Assembly (NCBI GenBank): GCA_010909725.1
Contig: JAACMV010000016.1
Coordinates: 969,501-1,033,500, forward strand
Reading direction: 5' to 3'
DNA length: 64,000 nt
Source of the DNA: Picochlorum sp. 'celeri'
Taxonomy: Eukaryota; Chlorophyta; Trebouxiophyceae
Position numbers and translations under genes: made by a program
The notes under the pieces: model-generated
Databases searched by the model: none
Told to the model about the DNA's origin: nothing
What the model saw: the letters and a program-made list of their open reading frames with translations, nothing else
Shown: positions 53,464-61,983 of the stretch, piece after piece
How positions within the stretch are numbered: the stretch's first letter is position 1
How the letters are laid out: every line of letters starts with the position of its first letter

Positions 53464-54456
53464 ATGTCAGTGCAAGCATCGAGGTACCTGGATACGACAA
53501 AAGCGTCATTCCCATGTCCCCTATCTGATGCTCCAGCACACGAATACAGGGCTGCTACAGCAGAGATTCATACATATGAGGACTTGGAACAATTTCTGAA
53601 GAGCTCTAGTGCGCAAGAATATCTCTCATTCGTGTTATATCTGAACAATGCAGTGTCTGGAATATCTTTTGCCTCTGTACCAGACACACCTTCTCCTGGC
53701 CGTCCCGTCATTGACAGCATCATATCGATATTCGAGCGCATGAAATCGTGGGTGGATGATATTGCACCGGTCAAAGAGAATGTAAGGTTTGGTAACCCAT
53801 CGTTTCGACTGTGGTATCAAAAGGTTGTGGAGGAGTCCCCACGTCTTATCAAAGACATAATACCAGAGAGCATTGTTCAACAAGAGGGACTGTGCGAGGA
53901 ACTCCAGTCATACTTTATAGAGAGTTTCGGGAATCGTACCCGCATAGATTATGGGACGGGTCATGAGACGTCATTTGTGGCATTCTTGTTTTGCATGGCC
54001 AAGGCAGGAATCTTTCACAAAGACGATGCGGTGGATCTGGTACGGATGGTATTCGTGGAATACCTCGACACCGTACGAAAGATTCAAAGAGTATATTGTT
54101 TAGAACCAGCTGGAACCCGAGGTGTATGGGGGCTGGACGATTATCAAATCCTTCCATTCATGTGGGGGTCCTCACAATTGGTTGGCCAGAATGACATCAA
54201 ACCACAAAGCGTTCAACAACCCGCAATCTTGGAAAAGTATAGCGACGAGTACTTGTATATTTCATGTATCAAATTCATATGCGACATCAAGTCGGGTCCC
54301 TTTCACGAAACATCTCCCATGCTGTATGACATATCAGGCGTGGAATCATGGAGCAAGATTAATACAGGAATGATCAAAATGTACTTGGGAGAATTGCTTA
54401 GCAAAAGGCCAGTCATGCAACATTTCCTCCTTGGATCTATTCTTACAATGAGTTGA
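53464..54456 (+). CDS. PP2A activator PTPA (phosphotyrosyl phosphatase activator)
   Basis: Single exon, 330 aa. Family motifs run through the length: YLSFVLYLNNAVSGI, FGNPSFRLWYQKV, RIDYGTGHETSFVAFLFCM, LEPAGTRGVWGLDDYQILPFMWGSSQLV, and KSGPFHETSPMLYDISGVESWSKINTGMIKMY. These form the PTPA fold with its peptidyl-prolyl isomerase-like groove. PTPA activates nascent PP2A catalytic subunit. The stop TGA is immediately followed by the reverse-strand stop of LIN9, with no base between. TGTAA lies 8 nt downstream (54464-54468), inside the LIN9 coding region. Confidence 0.95.
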   Translation: MSVQASRYLDTTKASFPCPLSDAPAHEYRAATAEIHTYEDLEQFLKSSSAQEYLSFVLYLNNAVSGISFASVPDTPSPGRPVIDSIISIFERMKSWVDDIAPVKENVRFGNPSFRLWYQKVVEESPRLIKDIIPESIVQQEGLCEELQSYFIESFGNRTRIDYGTGHETSFVAFLFCMAKAGIFHKDDAVDLVRMVFVEYLDTVRKIQRVYCLEPAGTRGVWGLDDYQILPFMWGSSQLVGQNDIKPQSVQQPAILEKYSDEYLYISCIKFICDIKSGPFHETSPMLYDISGVESWSKINTGMIKMYLGELLSKRPVMQHFLLGSILTMS

Positions 54457-55566
54457 CTAGCTATGTAATGGTGTATCATGGAGAGAGGTTTTCAGATCAG
54501 AGAGCATCTCTGGTCTCATACGCAACAAAAGCAGCGTCCTCACATGTGCTTTTATTCTGTCCGCCAAGGCACCCTGTACCCTCGCCACTTCATGTATCAT
54601 CCGTTGTATATGCTGATTGGTAGGGTTTTGTATCCCACTGGGCTGATGCAACAAGCACCTCCCGCCATGCCCACCCAGAGCATGTTTATTCAATTCAATT
54701 GTCTTCACACTCGACCTGTACACATCATTCACTTGAGAAAGAATTTCTTCTCTATTCAACACCTGTATTGGTTTCTTCTCCATCTGCCGAGGCATCTCAT
54801 ACCGCCTCCCCTGTCCCGCAGCAGCAGCAGCAGCAGGTGCCTCGGCCTCTGGCTTGGCCGCAACAGCATACTTGGGAACCACATGCACCCCTACATCCGC
54901 TCGATCAAACTGAACCCTACATGAATCTTCTACTATAGACAAAATAACCCCGTCATGAATCTCCAACGATTCCGGATGAATCGCAGAAACCCGCTGCGCA
55001 ACTGCCAAAGACCCCGCCTTTGCATAATACTCTTTACGATACAGATGCAGGTCCACCCGACTATCATGTAAAAACGACTTGGATAATCGACGGGGTTTCT
55101 TACCAAGAAGCGACCGTATCGCCCACCACTCATCCGCCTGCAGGAGGGCCTCACGACCCAGCCCCAGACAGTCTACCATCTGCTGCATGCCATCCTGCTT
55201 CCCAGCACTCCATGCCCTGTCTGCCTCCGAATAGAAAAATTCACGCATACAAAACATCCGAGTATCAAACCTATCCAATATATGCTCCATAGAGCGCTGC
55301 ACATGCTTTAAAGACGGAGGAACATTGTCTTTGCCACCCTGCCCAGTATCAGCCACACCCTTGGTTTCCCGTCGTTTCGACGGAGACACACTCGACCCAC
55401 CCACAGCCTTTCGAGCCTTTCCTTCGCCTCCCTTTGAACTCAGATTCTTTTTCCGACGAGCATTCTTTGCTACAGCAGACAGAGAGAGCAAGGCATAGAT
55501 GCCACTCGTTTCTTCGTCATCGTAGCTGCGAGACTTTCGCTTCTTGGAGTCATCCATCGTGTCCAT
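54457..55566 (-). CDS. LIN9/ALWAYS EARLY (MuvB/DREAM) protein
   Basis: Single exon, 369 aa. The N-terminal third is Lys/Ser-rich. The DIRP domain and the following block match LIN9: DEWWAIRSLLGKKPRRLSKSF, then AVAQRVSAIHPESLEIHDGVILSIVEDSCRVQFD over the barrel-like region, and a helical tail (REEILSQVNDVY, HVRTLLLLR). An Ala/Pro-rich linker separates them. LIN9 scaffolds the MuvB core with LIN54 and RBBP4-type proteins and controls cell-cycle genes. It lacks the SANT domain found in land-plant ALY proteins, as animal LIN9 does. Six residues near the N-terminus offer two ATGs four codons apart. Confidence 0.9.
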   Translation of the reverse strand: MDTMDDSKKRKSRSYDDEETSGIYALLSLSAVAKNARRKKNLSSKGGEGKARKAVGGSSVSPSKRRETKGVADTGQGGKDNVPPSLKHVQRSMEHILDRFDTRMFCMREFFYSEADRAWSAGKQDGMQQMVDCLGLGREALLQADEWWAIRSLLGKKPRRLSKSFLHDSRVDLHLYRKEYYAKAGSLAVAQRVSAIHPESLEIHDGVILSIVEDSCRVQFDRADVGVHVVPKYAVAAKPEAEAPAAAAAAGQGRRYEMPRQMEKKPIQVLNREEILSQVNDVYRSSVKTIELNKHALGGHGGRCLLHQPSGIQNPTNQHIQRMIHEVARVQGALADRIKAHVRTLLLLRMRPEMLSDLKTSLHDTPLHS

Positions 55567-56003
55567 TCACACATCCACCAAATCGACCAAGTACATAATT
55601 GTTGTTTGATTGAGTTTTTCCAATTAAGGAGTACACGACACTCTGCTCGTTTGAACATGCATCGAATCTTTTCATCCCCGAGTCCTTCCGAAAACACGAG
55701 CATTCTCCCATCAAAGCAGCCCTTTGATGGTATACATGTTTGAAACGGAATCCCGGTGCCTGCTCGTCTCGCACGCCAACGGACGAATTAGGATCCAACC
55801 CCACGTCGCGCATGGAATTATAAACACAAATATATATATGCATCGATGTATCAGGGTGAGCCAATCCGGATGACAACCTCCTTCCGTGCCCTATTCGATT
55901 GGAAGATTTGAACTGCTTTTGAGACCTCTTCTCTTCTGAATACGGCCATGTCCGATTCAGCGTCGTAGAGATATGATCATACAGTTGTAGTATTTTGATA
56001 GGA
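55567..56003. other. Divergent spacer, no gene seen
   Basis: The spacer lies between LIN9 and the Nudix gene. No convincing ORF, RNA gene or repeat. Confidence 0.5.
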
Positions 56004-56456
56004 ATGACGAAGCGGACACTTGCGTGTTGCATCCCTATTCGACAGCGTCGAGCTTCCGCTGGAGTCACCCTGGACAACGTGCAAGTCATGTTGGTATCCA
56101 GTCGACGGGAGGGGAAGGAGCTGCTGTTTCCCAAGGGTGGTTGGGAGAATGGAGAGAGTATTGATGCCGCAGCAGAGCGCGAAGCGTTTGAGGAGGCGGG
56201 GATCAAGGGTGTGTTAGAAAAGCCTCACTTTGCTGTGTATGAATACCATTCTAGGAAGAAGAAGGAGCCTAATGGGGAATCAAGCGAGCGGGTTGTGTAC
56301 GTTTTTCTTCTTCATGTGCATGAAGAGTTGGAAGAATGGCCAGAAAAGGTGAGAACAAGGCATTGGATGGATGTGCACCGGGCCAAAGGGCAGCTCAAAC
56401 ATGCATGGATGAAGCAGGCTTTGGATGACTTGATAGCCATCAAAAAGTGGACATGA
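56004..56456 (+). CDS. Nudix hydrolase, diphosphoinositol polyphosphate phosphohydrolase type
   Basis: Single exon, 150 aa. The Nudix box is complete: GGWENGESIDAAAEREAFEE followed by AGI, with the REXXEE-type catalytic Glu residues. FPKGGWE and the following VLEKPHFAVYEY, then HWMDVHRAKGQLKHAWMKQAL, resemble DIPP/NUDT3-4 and plant NUDX enzymes that hydrolyse diphosphoinositol polyphosphates and diadenosine polyphosphates. The preceding in-frame TTG is ignored in favour of the ATG at 56004. No presequence is obvious beyond RTLACCIPIRQRR. Confidence 0.88.
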   Translation: MTKRTLACCIPIRQRRASAGVTLDNVQVMLVSSRREGKELLFPKGGWENGESIDAAAEREAFEEAGIKGVLEKPHFAVYEYHSRKKKEPNGESSERVVYVFLLHVHEELEEWPEKVRTRHWMDVHRAKGQLKHAWMKQALDDLIAIKKWT

Positions 56457-56502
56457 GCTGTTATTATTATTATTATATTGTATTTTTCTAACGATACGAC
56501 GG

Positions 56503-57595
56503 ATGGAATCGACTGTAACAACTGGGAAGGAGAAGAGAAAGTCGGAGATTCAATTGACAAAGGACGATGCGGAGGACGTCGAGGTACGGTTTATGTAAAG
56601 CATAGCGTATGCGCTTTTTTGGTATACCACTGATGTGTTTTTAATAACAGGGTGGAAGGGAGGGCGTGTTTCAAAAGGCAGATGACAATGTTCTGAAAAC
56701 TCGAAAAATTTGCAAAGTCAAACGAACGATTCAGACGACCACGTCAGAGGATGGGGCAAAGACAAAGAATCCATTTGCATCTGTAACTCTTCAGAAAGAG
56801 ACGGGTGGTACGGCTGAGACGAAGACGGAGGGAACGGACAAGGCGAAGAGCACTGGTTTGGGGGGTGGCTTTGGTGGCATCGCATCAACGTCAGGGGCTG
56901 GTGGTTTCGGTGGACTTGCTGCTGCTGCGGGTTCAGGTAATGGATTTGGAGGTTTGGCTGCGGCGGCGGGTGCAGGGTTTGGTGGGCTTGCGTCGTCAAC
57001 ACCAGCTGTTGGCTTGGCATTTGGAAAAGCAGCTCATGGGGATGAAAAGGGTGGTGCGGATGCGACGACACAGAGCACTGCTGCTGTACCCGTATTTGGC
57101 GGAGATAAAAAGTCTGATTCCCAGGAGAAGAAGCAGTCTGACGCTAGCAACCAAGAGTCGTTGAAGACTGGAGAGGAGGGTGAAGATACTCTGTATTGTT
57201 GTTCTGCATCATTGTACGAATTTCATGATAGTCAATGGAAAGAGAAGGGAAAGGGTATGATAAAAGTGAATAAAGATAAGGAGAAAAAATCGACTCGGCT
57301 GATTATGCGCCAGCAAGGAAATTTAAAGCTCTTGTTGAATGCAAATGTGTGGCGTGGTATGAAGATGACCAAGATGGACGAGTCAAAGGTGCGTATGTGT
57401 ATGTCTCATTCGTGCATCTAATGCCATCATACCAAGTAGTAGTAATAGTATGTGCAGGGCATGAGTTTTACTGCCGTGAATCATCTGGAGGATGCGTCAG
57501 AAGCCTCTCTCAGGACATTTGCCATACGCGCGAGGGAGGCGGCATCCATCAATGAATTATATAGTACAATACAGCGTGCAATAGATGATATGTAA
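56503..57595 (+). CDS. Nucleoporin NUP50-like protein with Ran-binding domain
   Basis: Three exons (56503-56583, 56651-57388, 57458-57595), 318 aa. The N-terminus (KRKSEIQLTKDDAED, then FQKADDNVLKTRKICKVKR) matches the importin-alpha-binding region of NUP50. A Gly-Phe-Gly rich central part has repeated GFGGLA units. The C-terminal RanBP1-like domain includes DTLYCCSASLYEF, GKGMIKVNKD, STRLIMRQQGNLKLLLNANVW and the last exon FTAVNHLEDAS. NUP50 is a mobile nuclear-basket nucleoporin that promotes cargo release from importin. The last exon shares a TGTAA with the stop. Confidence 0.92.
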
Positions 57596-57675
57596 ACCAC
57601 GCGTGCGATATTGTTACACAACTATTGAGTTCGATGTCGTTCATGGAAGTCATTCGTCAGTTGACTTTAGAAATG

Positions 57676-58293
57676 TCAGACCATGTTTGTCTGTGGACCA
57701 GATGGAGTGCTTCCTCCGCTTGGACCAGATCTGTTCTTAGTAGCAAGGAAAGACATGACAGTAGACACTGTCCATGCAAACCAAGTGAGCCAACTGAAGG
57801 CACATGATGCGTCAATCCTACTGTTGGACCACCACTCGCTGACGAGAGATGACATGACAGCAGCTGCAGCCAGCCAGAACACCCACCAGATCACATTGAT
57901 CACGAGTTCGATGAGAACAATTGTCGGACTGTCACCAAGATTGGCAAAGTACAGGACCAAAAACACGAGGCAAATAACCATGGATGTCACACCAGTGAAA
58001 ATCTGCACAACAGATGAGAATCACCACACGAGCATACATCTCGTAACCCAATCCAACGCACCATATAGTTGATTTTACTGGTTCCATCGTATTCAGCAAC
58101 CACAGCAAATGCTATAATGGAGAAGAGTAACTGCGGGAATGCCAAGAAGTATCAACAACGGATCTCAATGAAAGGATCAATACCGTGACAGGTTGACATA
58201 AATCATGTAATATTTTTCATCCACTTCACAGAAGCATACCTCGATAGCACGCAAGATGATATTGATAAGTTTGTGAGATGACGCGTCACCCAT
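57676..58293 (-). CDS. Four-helix MARVEL-like membrane protein
   Basis: Three exons (58240-58293, 58062-58130, 57676-58002; introns 109 and 59 nt), 149 aa. Four hydrophobic segments are visible: LLFSIIAFAVVAEY, FTGVTSMVICLVFLVLYFA, IVLIELVINVIWWVFWLAAAAVM and CAFSWLTWFAWTVSTVMSFL, followed by a short Ser/Gly/Pro tail. The pattern, with small residues and Asp/Glu at helix ends, suits the MARVEL superfamily (plant CASP-like or fungal Nce102-like). Family call tentative. The 59-nt intron is among the shortest seen. Confidence 0.72.
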
Positions 58294-58586
58294 GATTTCT
58301 ACCAGCGCCTTTTTTGAGTATCGGAGTGGAAACCGAAAAGATTTTGTCTTAATGAGTGAAAATACAGTGAAATTATCAAATATTTTTTGACTGAGCGTGT
58401 GCGTGACACGGACGATGAGAATCCTGCCAATGCGTCCCGGGAGACTGATCGAGTGGCAACTATCAACGAGATCGGTTGACGGGAACCTATGCATGTACCT
58501 GACACGTGTCAAGATTCGATGTCACATTACAGTCCAAGAAGAAATGGTGATGACAGGGTATTGCTACGAGCTTATTAGTATCGTGT

Positions 58587-59674
58587 TTACTGTTTCTGAA
58601 AGTCTGGCATCAATGGTTGGCTGAATGCTGAATCATCTGTGATGAGTGTCTCTGTCGGTGCTTTGGAGGCTGGCTCTGGTGATGGTTCATCCTTTGAGAA
58701 CCAGGAGAACCATGAGCTACCGCCACTTTTTTCTTCCTGCTGCTCTGGGAAAGGCGATTCTGGAGCAGCAGATCCGAGAGTTTGATCTGGCATGGAGCCA
58801 GATGGACTTGGACCTGGCATGTCCATCATGGGGACTGGTGCTGGAGGTGGTGCTGTCACCCTGGTCAATAGAATTCCAACGCCCTCAATCATGCCTAACA
58901 AAATTCCTCCGAATGCTGCTGATTTCATGGCGGACCGTAATCCTGTTCGGAGTTGGAGGACGCCTCCTGTTAATGCTGCTGCTGCTATGCTATTCCAAGG
59001 ATCCTCTGCAGTATCACAAGAGTCAAACACTCAGTGGATGGCGACATAGAGTCCAGATGGGCTTGGACCGCCTTCATCAAGGTATGACTATGTACGGTTC
59101 CACCTACCTTTTTTCCTAAGCGCTACCAAAGTACAATCAAATGTAGAAAACAAGCCACCCCAGACGGCAAAGCTTCCTCCTATTCTAGGTGCCTCTCGTC
59201 GGATCGACTGCACACAGGGACGAGTATATTAGATCATGAACTCAAAGACGATATAGAGAGAAGCAACATACCTCCATTCCTCCGCGAAAACGAGCTCCGC
59301 TGGGACTGTTCTTCATGCCTTTCAATACGTGCCAGAGACCACCGCCGACGGCACCCATACCAAACGCGCCACCAACGTCATCTAGAATACTGCATATAGA
59401 AATGATTGGTTAAATGAAGGCCCTATACGCATGTGCCTGACGGCAATACACGAATATACCAAAACAAAATGAAAAACAGAGAGACGCTGCCTGAACCTCT
59501 AAACGCACCGATCTGGACACGGTTCCTGCAATGAGATAACACATGTTAATATAATATTCAAAAAATCCCATGTATGAGTCGCCATGATGGCGGCAGACAG
59601 GTTCCTGCGAATCAAGTGAACATGGCAGGCTCACGTACCCTTCCGTGATCTACGCCTGGTCCTCCTCCTGACAT
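58587..59674 (-). CDS. TIM17 mitochondrial inner-membrane translocase subunit
   Basis: Five exons (59639-59674, 59509-59525, 59272-59389, 59108-59207, 58587-59005), 229 aa, including a 17-nt microexon. The splices rebuild [19 protein letters not shown], a hallmark of TIM17, then [41 protein letters not shown] and the TGG-type [12 protein letters not shown] and [16 protein letters not shown] helices. About 85 Pro/Ser-rich residues follow the last helix, longer than in yeast. TIM17 lines the TIM23 presequence channel. The microexon is required: skipping it shifts the frame. Confidence 0.95.
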
Positions 59675-59897
59675 TTGAAAGATATATATGTAATGAAATT
59701 TGGTTGTTTGGAGACTATGAAATACACTATGCTGCCTTTGTGGGTGGTTGCAATCGCTTTTCCCAGAATGATTCGACCGCTTTTGGGCTCGTGTGGGCAG
59801 ATGCGTACTACAAGTCCGTTATTAATGACTATAAAATCTATTTACATCTATTGCAGCATACGACGTCATGATTGAAAGACATTATGGGAGGACATGT

Positions 59898-59958
59898 CAT
59901 TCCTGGGCACTACACAGGAATGCCGGTCACAGATGCCTTCTGACCGATGGCACTACAC
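59898..59958. repeat. Stacked inverted and direct repeats upstream of TIM17
   Basis: Hairpin CATTCCTG / 9-nt loop / CAGGAATG (59898-59922) is followed by CGGTCA / 11 nt / TGACCG (59924-59946). The 10-mer GGCACTACAC occurs twice, at 59906-59915 and 59949-59958. The block lies in the spacer between TIM17 and the next minus-strand gene. Confidence 0.65.
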
Positions 59959-59971
59959 AAAACATTGTTGG

Positions 59972-61552
59972 CTACACTCGAGGTCCTGCTAATCGATCGA
60001 GATAGGAAGAATCCAAACCAGCTTCACGAAGTGACGCAAGCAATCCGGTTCTGGCAACCTCCAGGATACCGTATGGCTCCAGAATCTCCTGTAGAGCTCT
60101 CAACTTCTTCTCCTTGCCTGCAATTTCAATGGTGACAGTGGTTCTGCTGATGTCACAAATACTTCCCCTGAAAATTCGAGCAATATCGAATATTTCACCT
60201 CGCTGCTGTGTATTGCATGATACTTTAATGAGCATCAGTTCTCTCTCAACATGAGGCTGATTTTCTACTTCAATGATGGAGTCTACATGCACAAGCTTGT
60301 ACAACTGCTTGATCAGGTTTTGAATGGAGCTTTCACCCACTGGTACAACAATGGTAATGCGACTCATGCCTGGGGTTTCAGAGTTTCCCACAGCCAAAGA
60401 TTGGATATTGAACCCGCGTCGTGCGATGACTCCGGTGACTTCATTGAGCACGCCTGGGACGTCCTCCACATTCAAGGACAAAATTTTCCCCTTTTGTCGT
60501 GGTGGTGCTTTGGCATACGTGGCTTCTAATACTTCTTCTTTTCTCTCTATCAAAATATCCTCAGCATCCATAGAGTCCATGGTGGTTCCTCCATACACGT
60601 CCATTTTCTTGTTCTGATTACGAACCTTGATGGACCTCCCCGCTGGACTTGCATCATCCTGGCTGCCACCCTGGAATGACGAGAGACGGTCGAACAGGTA
60701 TTCTCCGCGATTGATCGCTATCCTTCCTGTACGTGAAAGCTCCATTATATCAAACTTGGCCACATTCCTAGTGAATGCCGCCAATTTACCGACATCACCG
60801 GTAAGTGCCAGGGTGCATGATGTCTCACCAACATCCAAAATGCGGGCCCTGAATATTTCTGCCAAGTTTGTCAGCTCTACACGTGCTTCCCCTGGCGGAG
60901 CACGAACTTTGATGAGTACAAGCTCTCTCTCTGTAGCACATGATAAACAGAAAATTAGTGAGAATACACAGGACACATGTGACAGATGCAAACTACACAC
61001 CAATATGCTCAATATCGGTAATGTCCTCCACATATCGCACATTCACCAACTTGGCCACTTGCTTGGAAAGGTTTGAAATCACGCTATCCGTCCCCGTTGC
61101 CACAATCGTAAAGAGCGCCTTGTCTTCACTCAACCCCACAGCCAATGACTCGATATTAGCTCCACGTCGTGCAAACACCCCTGCCACTCTGTTGATCATA
61201 CCAGATTCATCCGCCACAAACACCGATAAAATATGCTTCTTCACTCCTTCATCCAACTGCTCACCACTGTTCACATACACATCATATGTTTCTCGCTGGG
61301 AAGCACGCACTGCCGTCACTGCCTGCACACACACCCAAAGAGCACACTCGTCATCAACAAGCACAACACATTCGCATACACATTGCAGCCATTATGAAGA
61401 ACACTAGAACGAACATTTTTCATCAAGAATGATCGATGGGTGGATCCAGCATGCCTCACGGAGGGGCAATGCGACCGAACTAGCCCTGTCGCCTGCACAT
61501 TTTCGAGGGTGCGAGCCCGAAGGTCATGGCGACCACAATGCAATCGAATCAT
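59972..61552 (-). CDS. Acetolactate synthase regulatory (small) subunit, double-repeat plastid form
   Basis: Three exons (61382-61552, 61001-61322, 59972-60930; introns 59 and 70 nt), 483 aa. A 60-residue His/Arg/Ser transit peptide precedes two tandem IlvN/IlvH units. Each has an ACT domain: [36 protein letters not shown] in the first, [36 protein letters not shown] in the second (described in parts), and each is followed by an AHAS small-subunit C-domain ([18 protein letters not shown]). The duplicated arrangement is that of plants and green algae. It activates the catalytic subunit and confers valine and leucine feedback. Confidence 0.95.
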
Positions 61553-61983
61553 GAGACCAATCACAACCAGAAGAGCAGAAATATATATTTATTTGGAGAC
61601 ACTGAGGAGTTGTGTATCAACGATGACCTTTGCCAATTGGGCTTTGTCAGAGAGATCTCCACTCAGTGGAGATCTAGATCTCTTCGTAAGATCTGTGTTC
61701 CTCTGTTGAACGAACGATCGTTCGCGAATGAACCATGGATTACAACCGTGTTTGAGTATTTTTAAATACTATTATTAGTACTTCTTAGATATTCAGTGCT
61801 TCGATAGTCGTGGGATACAGGCGTCACATGAAGAAAAGTTGACCAAATTCGAACGGTATTGTTGTTGGACGTCCCAAAGGCAGTCTGAATCAAATTTCTT
61901 TAGATATTGCTCATATAGTGATAAATAGTAATATAGTATTCAGTTTTGAAGTGAGAATACGGCATACGGTGAAGGGTGCGACT
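61553..61983. other. Divergent spacer with overlapping palindromes
   Basis: The spacer lies between the acetolactate synthase small-subunit and GON4L-like genes. It holds a 23-bp inverted repeat (61653-61675, 11-bp arms, 1-nt centre), an overlapping 14-bp palindrome GAGATCTAGATCTC (61669-61682) and CGAACGATCGTTCG (61711-61724) overlapping TTCGCGAA. No ORF of note. Confidence 0.75.

Noticed and set aside
55550..56206. 218-codon minus-strand frame across the LIN9/Nudix spacer
   Set aside because: It is antisense to the Nudix coding region for a third of its length and shows no conserved motif. The Nudix box on the other strand is decisive.
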